From assembly GCF_032854445.1 (NCBI RefSeq), contig NC_088295.1, positions 76,042,028 to 76,106,027 on the forward strand: a DNA stretch of 64,000 nucleotides, read 5' to 3'. Shown piece after piece: positions 49,629-61,385 of the stretch. Numbering within the stretch: the first letter of the stretch is position 1; each line of letters opens with the position of its first letter. Origin of the DNA: Liolophura sinensis (taxonomy: Eukaryota > Mollusca > Polyplacophora > Chitonida > Chitonidae). A program made the translations under genes and the position numbers. The notes beneath the pieces are model-generated. The model was not told the DNA's origin and searched no databases. It saw only the letters and a list, made by a program, of their open reading frames with translations.

Positions 49629-51774
49629 GGCCACAAGCCAGTAGATGGGATGAAAATTGTTGCTTAGTTTGCGAAAAGTTTCCATAATGTCCACTATTAT
49701 CCCCCAAACTTGAAGTCAGGAGTAGCCTCTTTTATGAAATCCTCGTTTGTCAAGTGACACCTTTTAGGTTTGACGGTATAAAGAAAACGCTGGAATGAAA
49801 AAATGTTATCCGTTGTATTCGCATTTTGTTGTAAGTATATGGTCCACCTATAGTTTCACACAGGATGCCAGTTAGAAGCACTTAGTGTGAACGGCAATTT
49901 ACCTTCATTATGTAGTCGAGTCTTTTACAAAACACCAAAGATCGATAGCATGCTATAAAACCACAGCTGCGTGAGATATTTATAATATGATATTTATTTC
50001 GTCCATGGCAACAAAAAGAACAAATCATTAAATCGTATTTTATTGATGTTTCCAATGAATTATTGCACTGAAATGGAGAATTGTATGTCCAGTAAGTTAT
50101 TTAATTCCAGTAGGTATGTGAGGTGTCTCGGGAATACAGGTGACAGGCGAACCTTTTAGAGCAAAAGCAGGACCAATAAAATGGTAACCTATTAACAATC
50201 CCCGCAAATTTACAACGGCAGCTTTAGGAGATTCAGTTCGAATGTTCTTCCAGGTTGTTGAGTGCTGAAATATGCCTATCGGTGTAACAGCCGAGACAGG
50301 CTGCTCAAAAAGCACCTCAGTAATTTGTCTACACCGTTTTGTTGACTTTTAGTCATTTCCAAAAAAATGATTTAATGGATATTTGCAAGTAAGGAATGTC
50401 ATGCTTATATTGTCTATTCCGATTGTCATCCCGGATGTTAAACAACCTGTGTTCATATATAAAGAAGACTGTTGAAAATAAAGGCATCATTTTTGGGAGG
50501 GAAAAAGGAGTGAGAACAGCGCAAAATGGATATTTGCAATCAAAGCGCAACCAAGACACATATTTTATTATCGACAACTTATATTCTGTTAGGTCACTCA
50601 TTCGCCTGGAACATACTTTGCACCTTTTCAACATCCTTAAAACTGTTGAATGCTTCTCTTTGCATGATTCCGCCCTGATTTCAAACTTAACATACTTTCT
50701 TTGGTTCTTTAGTGTTCGTGTTTTTTTTTTGGGAGGGGGGGGGGGAAATGACTTAACGATTATTGACCTGCAACGTCCATTTTGGTTCACGGATGGTATA
50801 CGAATGTCTGTTTCGACGCAGCGAATGCCATGCTGCATTACTGGGTTTTCTCCCCCAAAATCGTCCGGTACTAGACGATCCTGTCATTGTACATACGTGT
50901 TCCAGTTTTTAAATTGCAATTAGCAAATGAATTATATTTATATTATATATGCTAATAAGTTTTGCTGCCACATTACGAACAACCAATTTTGACATTAGCT
51001 GCAAAAAATAATACAGCTGAAATTTGTTGAATATGACCAATGACAAACGTGCAAAATTCGCAAATCACCTTCATTATCACGATTCCCAATAAGAGGCTAA
51101 AATTTATTACCTGTAATTAATTCTTGCCAAAGCATAAAAAGTGCTAAATGGCATCACACAATATGGAGAATATGTACCTTAAAAATTGCATCTACAAATG
51201 AAAATACCCATGATGTCTTTCACCAGTCCCGTTTCGAGCAAGATACATGTAGGATAGCACGATCAAAGCTAGTTGGTATGAGTACTCTCTGTAACCCTAG
51301 AGACACATCCGACAATAGCTCTAACTGACCGACAGTCTACACAATGATCGTTATTTCCCCTCCGACTTTCAGACAGGCACAAGCCGTCTGACCATTCCCT
51401 GAGCTGCATGGACAAAATAAGCTACTTAGGGCAGTCAAGACTTGTTTCATCGATATACTGACCAGATATATCGGGGTAGACACGCGACGGAAAGGCCGAG
51501 TAAAGAGAATACCCAACCTCAGGTCTGCCAGTAATAAGTGCTGTCTATGTACTATTATTGAGTGTCTGTCTGTTACGCGCAGAGCCATTTTGAAACATCA
51601 ATCAACATTACGGGAATAAAGGTTTTCAGTCATCCAGGTATCTAAAATTGAGGAATGTGTCAAATCAATCAAGATTGTTTCAAGACACATCATGAATACA
51701 ACTTTGGCGTCAGCAGCGTTGTATAATAAGCAAGCGGCTTGCTTAATATTTCAATAATGTTTCAAATGTAACAT

Positions 51775-52144
51775 TCTTTGTGTCCGTCCCGGCCCCCATA
51801 GCACAGTTGGTAGAGCGTCCGCTTCCGGACCGGTAGATCTGGGGTCGACCCTAGGTCGAGTCACACCTAAGACTTTAAAAGATGAAGTCGTAACTTCCTC
51901 ACTTGGCGTAGAAAGAAGGGGATAGTGCAACGACTGGTTGACCATTATCAGTATAATGGCTCCGGCGGGGAGGCTTACTTACCTCCGGTAAGTCGTCTCA
52001 GTGAAGCAGCACTAGATATAAGAGCGGTGAAAATCCGTACTGCAACAAGGAGGCATGAATTTTAAGGATTCCTTCGTTGTCGTATGGCTGAAAAATTGTT
52101 ATGTAGGACGTTAAACCCCATGCACTCACTCAATCTTTGTGTCC
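51775..52144 (+). mobile_element. Full-length SINE, family 2, with target duplications
   Basis: The body at 51786-52133 has a tRNA-like head (ATAGCACAGTTGGTAGAGCG; GGGGTCGACCCTAGG in the B-box position), the family-2 body (AGTATAATGGCTCCGGCGGG, GTCTCAGTGAAGCAGCACTA) and the tail ATGGCTGAAAAATTGTTATG, GACGTTAAACCCC, (ACTC)n. It is flanked by 11-bp repeats TCTTTGTGTCC at 51775-51785 and 52134-52144. The head is closer to a real tRNA than that of the 36.06 kb copy. Confidence 0.95.
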
Positions 52145-52211
52145 TTATTCTCCATGAAAATAATATTCCCACAAAGCCATTCTACAGATATCAAGTAGCC
52201 CAAAGTAAATG

Positions 52212-52294
52212 AAGGATCAGTCGCTGTCGTATAAGTGAAATATTCTTGTGTACGGCGTAAAACGCTAATCGAATAAATAAACAAATAAAGGATC
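52212..52294 (+). mobile_element. 69-bp SINE family-1 tail
   Basis: The insert 52219-52287 holds CTGTCGTATAAGTGAAATAT, TCTTGTGTACGGCGTAAAAC and AATAAATAAACAAAT. It is flanked by the short direct repeat AAGGATC (52212-52218 and 52288-52294). It lies 68 bp downstream of the family-2 copy. Confidence 0.75.
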
Positions 52295-53254
52295 GTGTTG
52301 TACAGCTATCAACAGACACCTTCATGTAATATACATACTCATAAACCCATACACGAACAGATAAAAAGTAGGACATATTCAGTGCTAACCTGTGAAAAAG
52401 ATGCCAGAAAATTATACATTTTAATGGCAGCCTTGTATTATGTGTACTATGACCATGCCCACGTTCTGAAGACTGTTGGAACACTTCCGGAGTTTTTGTT
52501 AGACGACGGCCCAGACCACCTGAGCAATGCCTGACGAGCTGGAACTTGTCATCCTTTATGTTCGTCCCCCTTAGGCCTATAATCTCTGTCGCAGGTGTCA
52601 CTCCTGACAGATCACAAAAAGCTTTTCTGACCAAAATATTAGAATGAACTGACCATTTGGCCAGCTTAACATAGTTTAGCTATGGCGAAATTCTCCCTGG
52701 TATACCATGGTATTTCACTCTAGCATCTTTATTAAAGTTGATTCGTAGGAATAATACACTTGAGAATTTGCAAGAGGAACACTAACATTCTGACAGAAGT
52801 ATTCCAGTGTAAAAACTGTTTATATTCAACGTTCACTGCATAGTTATGTGTCACTTTCCGACGGTTAGCCAGTAGTGCCCAGATTCGAACTGGTAAATTA
52901 CAGATAAAGCTTGGTAATTTCTGGGAGCAAATTGAAAATATTTGTAAACTACCGTTTGAAACAACTGTACGTGTTATTAACGTGTTCGTCTGTATGGGGA
53001 GGAGGATGGTCCTTAACTATTTAATGGTCAATGCGGCCTATGTTTGTCAAAGGCAAAACTCCCTTTCGTGACAGGAACTGATTCGGGGATAATGAGGGAG
53101 ATTAGCTGAACATCGATTACACAGATGATGCCAGAGAAAACGCTAGATTCACTGGCATGTAACTTTCGTAATGTTCGCCCGTGGTGTCTGGTGGAATCAC
53201 CGCACGCAGTCCTGTGATGTAATGGTGAGAAAGACACAAATCATGTTACATCTT
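52295..53254. other. Gene-free stretch
   Basis: A 79-codon plus frame (52295-52534) and a longer minus frame (52191-52634) overlap each other; the minus one includes SINE sequence. No domain is recognised. Confidence 0.4.
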
Positions 53255-53860
53255 GGTGTAGCAAAAGGGAGACGTATGTAATATGATAGTTATAGGTGCC
53301 TAAGAAGACGAATGTAATATGATAGTTAGGTGGATCTGAAGACGCATGTGATAGAATTGTTGGGTGGAGAGGAAGATGTATATAATGTAATAGTTAGTTG
53401 GCTAAGAACACGCTCGTAATATAATGGTTAAAAGGGGCTAATAAGATGCATGTAATATGGTAGTTATATCGGTCTGAAGGCGCATGTAATATAATAGTTG
53501 GGTGATTCTAAAGAAACATGTAAGGTGCCTCTGAAGGCGCATGTAATATAATAGTTGGGTGATTCTAAAGAAACATGTAAGGTGCCTCTGAAGGTGCATG
53601 TAATATAAAAGTTAAATGTCTAAGAACACGCATGTAATATAATAATTAGGTGGCTCTGAAAGATGTTAGATAATGCCTACGTAGCTAAGAAGACGCCTGT
53701 AAAATAATAATTGCGTGACCCTGAAGACGCGTGTATTAAAGTTTCGAGATTATGTGTAATGACAAATTACGTCTGAAGATGTATGTATTATGCTAGTTGG
53801 GGAGATCTGAAGGCGCATGTCTTGTAATGATTTGATGGTGTGAATCAAGAGGTACATGTA
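53255..53860. repeat. Degenerate TAATATAATAGTT / GAAGACGCATG array
   Basis: Repeated modules of GCATGTAATATAATAGTTGG followed by CTCTGAAGGC or CTAAGAACAC, with irregular unit lengths of about 35-60 bp. One recent exact duplication of about 57 bp is visible (GTGCCTCTGAAGGCGCATGT at about 53525 and its partner about 57 bp on). Confidence 0.8.
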
Positions 53861-56800
53861 ATGTCATAACAGATTTTATCTAAAGACCGGCGTAACATGA
53901 TGACAAATAGAAACGGCGGGTACAGCAATATAACGTCTGCATATATGTAACGTAATGGCTGGGTGCAGCAGAGGATAAGCGTAATATTTTGGCTATTTGT
54001 GCATATGTTTAAACATACAAGTCATGTAATACAGGGATTTGGTAGATCAGAAGAAACATGCAAATTAATCGATGAATGAGTCTGATAACAGGCAGCTGGT
54101 TATAGTTGGTTATAGCTGCCAGCACACAAGGGACACCATTAATCGCGGGAGGCGCCATATAATAGAAAAAGCCTCTAACAAAGAAAAGTCCATAAGAGAC
54201 AGCCTAAATGGTGTCGTTGCACGGGCTTCTCGTTACACGAGATGTTATGTGAAATCAAATATTTGATAACGTCCTAAGAAGTCGTGTTTTTGAATTTGCT
54301 CTTATCATGGATATCACGTGTTAGGCATGACATGCCTTTAGCGTTTGTTATTACGCCTTGTTCTTCTCACAGTGCCAATGGTATTTTTGTGTGTTTTTCA
54401 AAAACGGTCACAATGCACATTTCAAGTGTCAAATCAGGACTTCATAAACACACTGTCAAAGGTTTAATTTACAAGCCACACGTTTCTGCACAATAGTAAT
54501 TTACTTCAACAAGTCTTAACTGAAGTCCACTTTACAACGCCGTCGCAGACCAAGTTAAATGTGACTGTCGTGATAAATACACAAGTTACAATGAAAGTTG
54601 CGAGCAACTTGGTCTACAATTGTTTTGTGAAGCTGAGCACAGCAATGAATGAGTTCTAGGATTATAGTGAATAGTAAATTTGTACGTAAAGAAGGAACAA
54701 TTTCAACGTTTCATGTTTCAATACTAAGAAAAGTGAATCTTTAGAGTTACGTGTGCATCCAGTAATCAGTTTATTGGCAGCAGACAAAGAATTTCCATGT
54801 CACCAATACGTCATATTGTCCCCACTCTACGGGCCTGCACACCCCTCCCAATTACCACACGAGTGAGGGTTTTTCTAGGACTTTTATACCCGATGCAAAT
54901 AACCCATCAAACCCGTGATCATCTGGCCAAATATTTGCAGCCCAGGATGAAAACGCATCCAAAACACATCAAAGAGTGTGAGGGAACTGAAATCTAACAA
55001 CTGACAGTTAGCACAACATCATAACAAGATCAAAGTCGGTAGATTAAACAATCCATCACCAATGCTATTTACACAAACTCAAAGATTGACTCAACAAACT
55101 CAATAGGTTGAAAATCAAATATCTGCCGATATCATTTCTTGCTTTGTAAGCCTTTGAATACAGAAAAAGTGAGGAAAAGACACTCCCTTGCACCAAGCAA
55201 TATATTCTACTGAGATTTAGCCACACTACGAGAACGAAACTCCCATGTCTGTTGTAAGCCTGATCTAAAATTCTTCTTTACACCCATAATGAAGACATAC
55301 GTTGTCATGGCAATTAACCTTAGTATGACATTTCGATGTCTTTGAGAAGACACCAGAATCGTAAAATTCTTCTATATAGCAAAGGGCTTGGCTGTAAACT
55401 GTTGCTAAAATTAGACGTCTTGCCATTACCATAAAAAAGAAACATGAGTTCCTAGACAACATGATACTCAAAGAACTAGGCTGGATTCCAAATACGAGCC
55501 AGTCCAATTAGCATCGCAGGTTCGGTGCCATTTAAATCAAATTAATCGGCATGTAAGTAAATATATTAAGTTGTAGTTGCAAGAATACTTAGTAAAACAA
55601 ATGAGTGAAGTCATGAAGTAATTTATGATGTAAAAAGCAATGATTTATAACACAAAGCAAAGTGAATTAACCCAAAGCACTGACAAAAGAGATCATGACC
55701 ATTGCTATTCGAATCTATAATAGATCTTTGTGTTGGTTAACAGAAGTGCGCCTTCACCGTAGGCGGAGTAAGCCGGATGAGTTCACGTACTATTCCCCGA
55801 TGTATGGTTGGCAGCAGATCAATGAGATTACAGCTCTCCTATGGCGGCCTATATAGATTACACGCTCAATATACTCTACGAACGTAATTAAAACAACGAA
55901 TAAAATAACCTGGAATAAATCTGAAACGTATGACATTGATAAAATATGTATGGCGACTAATATATTATGCAATGAACATTCTCACGTTTTACACAGAAGA
56001 TATAACTAGGATCTGGGTGAATTGGCCCTTAAAGGATTCATCCCTAATATGGTTGACTCAAGGATCAAAACGTTTTGGCTGTTAATCTTAACCTAATGCA
56101 GACTGAAATATGAAAACACTGTAAATATTACACAGAAGGGGTAAACAATTTCTGAGGACATCGCTTAAGATATGTATGTGTTTCTTGATAGTGATTTAAA
56201 GGTTGAGCAGATATTGAAGGCAACCAGTTTCTTTATAGTCTAGACATTGGGATTTCCATGATTTCTAATTTTCTGTTTTTTTCTTACCCAAGATTTCTAG
56301 ATAACGGATTCATGCACTCAACTCCTAACACCAGACCAGATCAGGGGCCGATTGCACAAAGTCATTTCTGACTTAGGTCAAAATTTAAAATCTTTGAACA
56401 ATGCTCAATTTTTGAAACTGAAAGTTGAAATTTGGATACATTTGGTTAAAGATAACAATGGTGAGGTGGACAAAATTTTTCTGTACAAAACCGGAAAATA
56501 AGTTTTAAGATCGTATTTCCAATTTTGGCTTAAGTAAGAAATGTCTTTGTGGAATCGATTCAAGTTCTCATACGAGATAAAGGGTAAGAAAACACTTATA
56601 CACACTAACACGTCGAAACCTTCATCAGACTATGTCATTAGGAACAGACGGAGATGAAAAGACGTCGAATTGGGCAACGGGTTCTTCACAGTGATGTTAT
56701 TACGGGCACGATCAGCTGGACTGAATGAAAGACATATATTCCAGGCCAACAAGTTATAGCCCATTGCAGGCTCCCTGAGTAACAATACTTAGCCGTTCGC

Positions 56801-57056
56801 GGCATATGGTGGTGATTTTGAAACAACGTTTTGGTAAAATCACGAATTGATAGAACTATTTTGTTTATGATAACAAGTTGACAGTGCGTGTATCAGCATA
56901 CCCGTATGAAGAAATCCTTGTAACGTGTTTATATAGGACCTATGACACTCCAGAGGCAAACCCCATCAATGACTTGGTTGAGCGTGCGAAGGCCTTATAT
57001 CAAACCATCATGGGGGCTAAAAGGCGGTCATAATAGGTAAGGAGGTTTGTCAAACA
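53861..57056. other. Gene-free stretch
   Basis: Faint continuation of the previous array to about 54060 (CATGTAAT-type modules). Beyond that no exon or repeat is recognised; open frames are under 85 codons. Confidence 0.4.
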
Positions 57057-57211
57057 CCTGAGAAGCTGAGGTGGAGTCTTCCATAAGGTGCCCGATAACT
57101 CCGAACCTCCTTTTTTCAATATCTGAGAAAATAAGGTGGAGTCTTGTACATATCTGAGAAAATGAGGTGGAGTCTTGTACATATCTGAGAAAATGAGGTG
57201 GAGTCTTGTAC
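57057..57211. repeat. 31-bp tandem repeat
   Basis: Three clean units begin with ATCTGAGAAA at 57121, 57152 and 57183 (GAGGTGGAGTCTTGTACAT in each). A diverged unit lies at 57057. Overlapping minus frames across it repeat TPPHFLRYVQDS-like peptides and come from the repeat. Confidence 0.9.
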
Positions 57212-57227
57212 AATTCCAACCCTTCTT

Positions 57228-57282
57228 CATGTATATCAAATATTCTTGAGTCCGGAGTTAAGACAACAATAAAAAGATAGAA
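57228..57282 (+). mobile_element. SINE family-1 tail remnant
   Basis: CAAATATTCTTGAGTCCGGA followed by GTTAAGACAACAATAAAAAG; about 55 bp of diverged tail only. Confidence 0.5.
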
Positions 57283-57904
57283 AATATAGGGATTGCGAAT
57301 TTTGTTTCCCAACGCCATAAATAATGTATCGGTATAGCGAAAATATGTATTCGTGAAGAAGCTTTCCTGTAGAGCCGTTCTGTTTAAAATCATTGTGCAA
57401 GGCCACGAGGACAAAGCAGAAAATTAAGACTTGTTTACTCTCACATGGTTGAGTTTTATCTCATTCGTTATCTGCTGCGTCTATAACGAGGTGATATTGA
57501 TTATGTCTGTAAGAGAGATAGAGATAAAACTATCAATCATCTAATGCTTTCTCCCCATCATGAATCGGTGTCAAGCGACAGAAACTTCGAAAAACGATCA
57601 GATCCCTTGATGAGCGTATGTCATGTGGCAGCGATAAACCAAGGAACGATTTCCAATCGTTATAAACTTCCGTACGCCAATGCCGGCGATACCCTAGAGA
57701 ACGACAGCTCCACATCATAAACTTACTTCAGATGACTTAGACACACCAGGGAGCGATTTCATCGGAACCCATGATAGACATATTCCAGTGGCAGAGACAT
57801 GCCAAGGAAGGATGTCCACTCTTACACTTCGCTGACGACAGCTGTGGACGCGTGTGATCTGTATCACATAATCATAGATTCTTGGAGACACACACAAAGA
57901 AATC
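57283..57904. other. Gene-free stretch, with possible decayed array units
   Basis: 57719-57770 (ACTTACTTCAGATGACTTAG ... GGGAGCGATTTC) looks like a diverged unit of the following 81-bp array. No exon is recognised. Confidence 0.4.
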
Positions 57905-58480
57905 ACCCCATTATAAACTTTCTTCAAATATTTGAGTCACACCTGCCTGGGACTGATATCAAATCCTTACCCAAGAAATGATATAACTTCGCCATAGGCT
58001 TAATTCACATACTTAAGTCACATCTGCCTGGGACTGATATCCAATCATTAGCCACGGAACGATATAGCTTCGCCATAGGCTTAATTCACCTACTTGAGTC
58101 ACACCTGTCTGGGACTGATATCTAATCATTAGCCACCGAACGATATAGCTTCGCCATAGGCTTTCTTTTGATACTTAAGTCACACCTGCCTGGGACTGAT
58201 ATCCAATCATTAGCCACGGAACGATATAGCTTCGCCATAGGCTTTCTTTAGATACTTAAGTCACACCTGCCTGGAACTGATATGCAATCCTTAGCCACGG
58301 AACGATATAGCTTCGCCATAGGCTTAATTCACATACTTGAGTCACACCTGCCTGGGACTGATATCTAATCTTTAGCCCCGGAACGATAAGCTTCGCCATA
58401 GGCTTTCTTCAGATACTTAAGTAACACCTGCCTGGGACTGATATCAAATCATTAGCCAGGTAACTTCATTATAAACTTTC
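57905..58480. repeat. 81-bp minisatellite, seven copies
   Basis: The marker AGTCACACCTGCCTGGGACT recurs at 57935, 58016, 58097, 58178, 58259, 58340 and 58420, with spacing of 81 bp (last 80). Each unit also has TAGCCACGGAACGATATAGC and TTCGCCATAGGCTT. Two alternating endings (AATTCACATAC and TCTTTAGATAC) suggest local homogenisation. Confidence 0.95.
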
Positions 58481-61199
58481 TTCAAAATCACTGACATACG
58501 TCGCGAAATAAATGACTGGAGAGGCTCCAGGAATGGCTTTGGTTGCCGATATATGTTCTGTCCTGTGCGATGACGGAACGATTAGATGTAATGGAAAGTC
58601 ATGTAACAAGCAGTTTTCAAATTTGAGCTACACATGTGGCCACAACACCTCTTCCCCAAGTACTCAAGTCTATCTATAGTAGGTTAGTCTTGTCCCCCTT
58701 TTTTACCCACATGTGTGGTCTTCCGTATTGACTGCAGCTTCTAGAGCCTGCTGGCCGATATCTGTGCCGTGATATTGATCTCCTCTTAACCAAATAAAGA
58801 AGGCCTACTTGTATTTGGTCATTAGACACCACAGGTGACAAAGCAGGCAACAGTATAGGAAATAAAACCTTGTTTGGCTGCATCTAACAGATCGTGTGTG
58901 GGCCGTGGATGTGACGTGGACAATATTCCCCGGGGTAAATGTGAAACTTAACGGTCACATGCGATGACATGTTACTGTCTTCCCAAACACGAAAATACCA
59001 ACTCGTTATGTTTTTCAGTTCATTTATGTCAGTCCGAAGACAAGGATATTTTGAACAAATGATATCTTGCGATCTGAGCTAAAGAAAGTACGATATAAAG
59101 CGTAGATGAAATGAGGAAATGGGACAAAATATGATTGCAAACTATTTTCAGAGATAATTATAATCAGTTATACACAATATTATTTTTTAAGATCAGTATT
59201 TTTTTATCGCACTTTGTCATGGCTCATTGCTTTAAACATTTGCGTAATTATGTTAAAATTTGATTAGAACATCATATCTTTCATTATGGAGAGATATGAC
59301 GTACAAACTGTGACCTCGGGTGACTGGTGTGTGAATTCAGGCTAAGACGCTAACCCTGCCATACAGTGGACAACTATGTATCGTAAGTTACCATGACGTA
59401 TGTTTAACTTTTCTACACAAATTGCTCAAACACAGATTTCCAGTAACATGCAACGTTCAAAGAGATAAAAACAATATGGTATCGATATAATTTCGTTGAA
59501 ATATGCTATATATATGTCGTCAAACGCCACTAATGCTAGGAGCACATAAAACTCCCATTTATAGTATAAACTTCCATTGACCTATGGAGGATATTCTAAA
59601 TGGCTGGTGGCCAACATGTCGTCAGGAATTAAACACAGATGCATCGATGCAGACCTAACGTGACGTTCATTTTCATTCATCCTGGATATTAGTGCCAAAC
59701 AATATCGTGAGTGTTCATAAATGCCTGCGGTGACAACTTTTTAAACTGTTCACTATTCGATTATCACAAGGCTGGAATATTTATTGATAGAAAGCCACTT
59801 CACCCTAGAGCATGTTAGATATTATCAGGTTGGGTTCGAAGAGAATGGCATTCAACAAAATAGCTACTTAGTATTACAGAATGGTCAGTAAAAACTTACC
59901 TGTTAAGTTTTATCCAATTTCCGCTTACAAGTTGCCTGCAAACCGACAAAGTTACATTTCAGACGACCAGAAACAGACGTGAAGTTAACACTGTGAGTGT
60001 CTCGTATCTGACACAGAGATGTGGGGGAGGGGTAGAGAATCTCATCGATACAATCTGGCCAACTCAACAAGTTCTTGTCACACGAACCATTCCGAGTCGA
60101 TAGTGCTTCAAACACTTGGCGCGGAGAATAGTCAAGGAGGATATTGCCGTGAAAATCTGCTGGCCGGAGAGTAATGGAATCATAAACACGCTCCCCCGTG
60201 TGCCAATCTGCTTGATGGGTTGATCAATAGGACTCGCCGTTCATTCTAACGAACACATCCTGTCGCTAACAGACTCCATAGGGGTAATCTTCCGGCCACC
60301 TATACTAATCATACCCGGTATGCAGCTAGCACGCTCTCACACCTACCTCCCTGTCGAAGGCACGAGCTCCCGCCAGTCTCCTTTTGTAAGCGTCGTCTGC
60401 TAGTAAACCCTTGGCGGAATACGGCGTGGAATGCCCGGGTATAAATGTTCCTGTCCGGAATACCGCGTACAATGCCCGGGTATATATGTTTATGTCCTAG
60501 TAACAGCCATGGACAAGTACTGTAAGAAAAACCTGATTGAATATCCAAACATGGTCTGACAGTCACCTAAATCTATTGTACTCTAAGATTACTTTCTGGT
60601 TTTGATAAGTTTCTTGAAAAATTCACTTCATAATACGGGTAATTGTTTGCAAACGACAGTCAGCATAGTAGTTAACAAAGAGATACAACTAATAAAAGCT
60701 CGACGCATGCTGAGAAATGTAGATGGGGGTCTAAACCCTGTGTGTGAAATTTCAACCCTGAGCCTAAGGGTTTAAATCCCTATAAACACTTCTCAACTCG
60801 ATGAATGAAAGTGTGACTATGCCATTATTACTGAGAAATTAACATACAGTGTAGGAGACCTTGGACGTACCTGTATTTACTATTGTTTTTTGTTACAGGA
60901 CTAAACAAAGATATCGCCAGGCGATGTAGCTGAAATATTGCTGATGTGGCGTTAAGTCAGAATCATTCATTCTAAATAAAAGTGCAGGCTGAGTGTGAAG
61001 AATAAACTACCGGGCCCTATCTACCTGCTGCATAATTAACAGAATCTTCGGTTTCTATCCTAAAACCGCTTGAGTTGCTTTGTGGAAGAGGGATCTCAGT
61101 TGACCGTCTGTTGATTGAGTTTCAAGTGCCCGGATTAAACACCCCACATCTGGCAACTTACTGACAAACATTCTTACAAATATGCAGTCGCTTGTACGC
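58481..61199. other. Gene-free stretch
   Basis: Holds a two-copy direct repeat at about 60416-60497 (AATGCCCGGGTATAAATGTT / AATGCCCGGGTATATATGTT) and a SINE-like tail at 60915-60975. A strong donor motif CAG|GTAAGT on the minus strand at about 59900 follows a 70-codon frame (59903-60115), but that frame stops just before the donor. Confidence 0.4.
60915..60975 (+). mobile_element. Short SINE-like 3' tail
   Basis: AGGCGATGTAGCTGAAATAT, TGCTGATGTGGCGTTAAGTC and AATCATTCATTC: same layout as the tail at 26.82 kb, with no recognisable body. Confidence 0.5.
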
Positions 61200-61385
61200 T
61201 GTAGTGGTGGAAGGACACGCCATTTAAACCAACTTATTGCCGGCAGGGCTTCGAGAACAGCGAAGACAGAGAAATCTCGACGACCCCTGGTCCGAAGCTG
61301 GGTTTGAACCAGCGCCTCAGAGATAATGAGATGAACAGTCAGTACCTTACACTGTAATGTGAGAGACCTGGCGGCGTGCTTATTG
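61200..61385 (-). mobile_element. tRNA-derived SINE head region
   Basis: On the minus strand a perfect T-arm-like hairpin GCTGG-TTCAAAC-CCAGC (about 61301-61317) follows a weak A-box-like stretch (GTGTAAGGTACTGACTG). Sequence after it (CCAGGGGTCGTCGAGATTTC) is unlike families 1-3, so this may be a fourth family. A decayed tRNA is excluded by the poor A-box and lack of an acceptor stem. Confidence 0.45.

Larger units (their letters stand above)
47893..51774. other. Gene-free stretch
   Basis: Holds an inverted-repeat island (48370-48460), a short family-1-like SINE tail (49200-49262), a 15-bp x3 repeat (49584-49628), a dispersed repeat copy (50700-50825) containing T10 and G-runs, and another (51355-51465). 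Long opposed frames at 50353-50923 (161 codons minus, 175 plus) cover the same DNA and neither has a recognisable domain. Confidence 0.4.

Noticed and set aside
50353-50923. 161- and 175-codon frames on opposite strands
   Set aside because: They cover the same bases, include a T10 and G-runs read as Phe and Gly (or Pro and Lys), match no family and overlap a dispersed repeat.
51790-51860. tRNA-like sequence, considered as a tRNA gene
   Set aside because: It continues without a break into a SINE body and tail with target duplications; no acceptor-stem partner is present.
59903-60115. 70-codon minus frame ending at a perfect splice donor
   Set aside because: The frame has a stop codon immediately before the donor, and the alternative frame is open for only about 20 codons, so coding use is unsupported.
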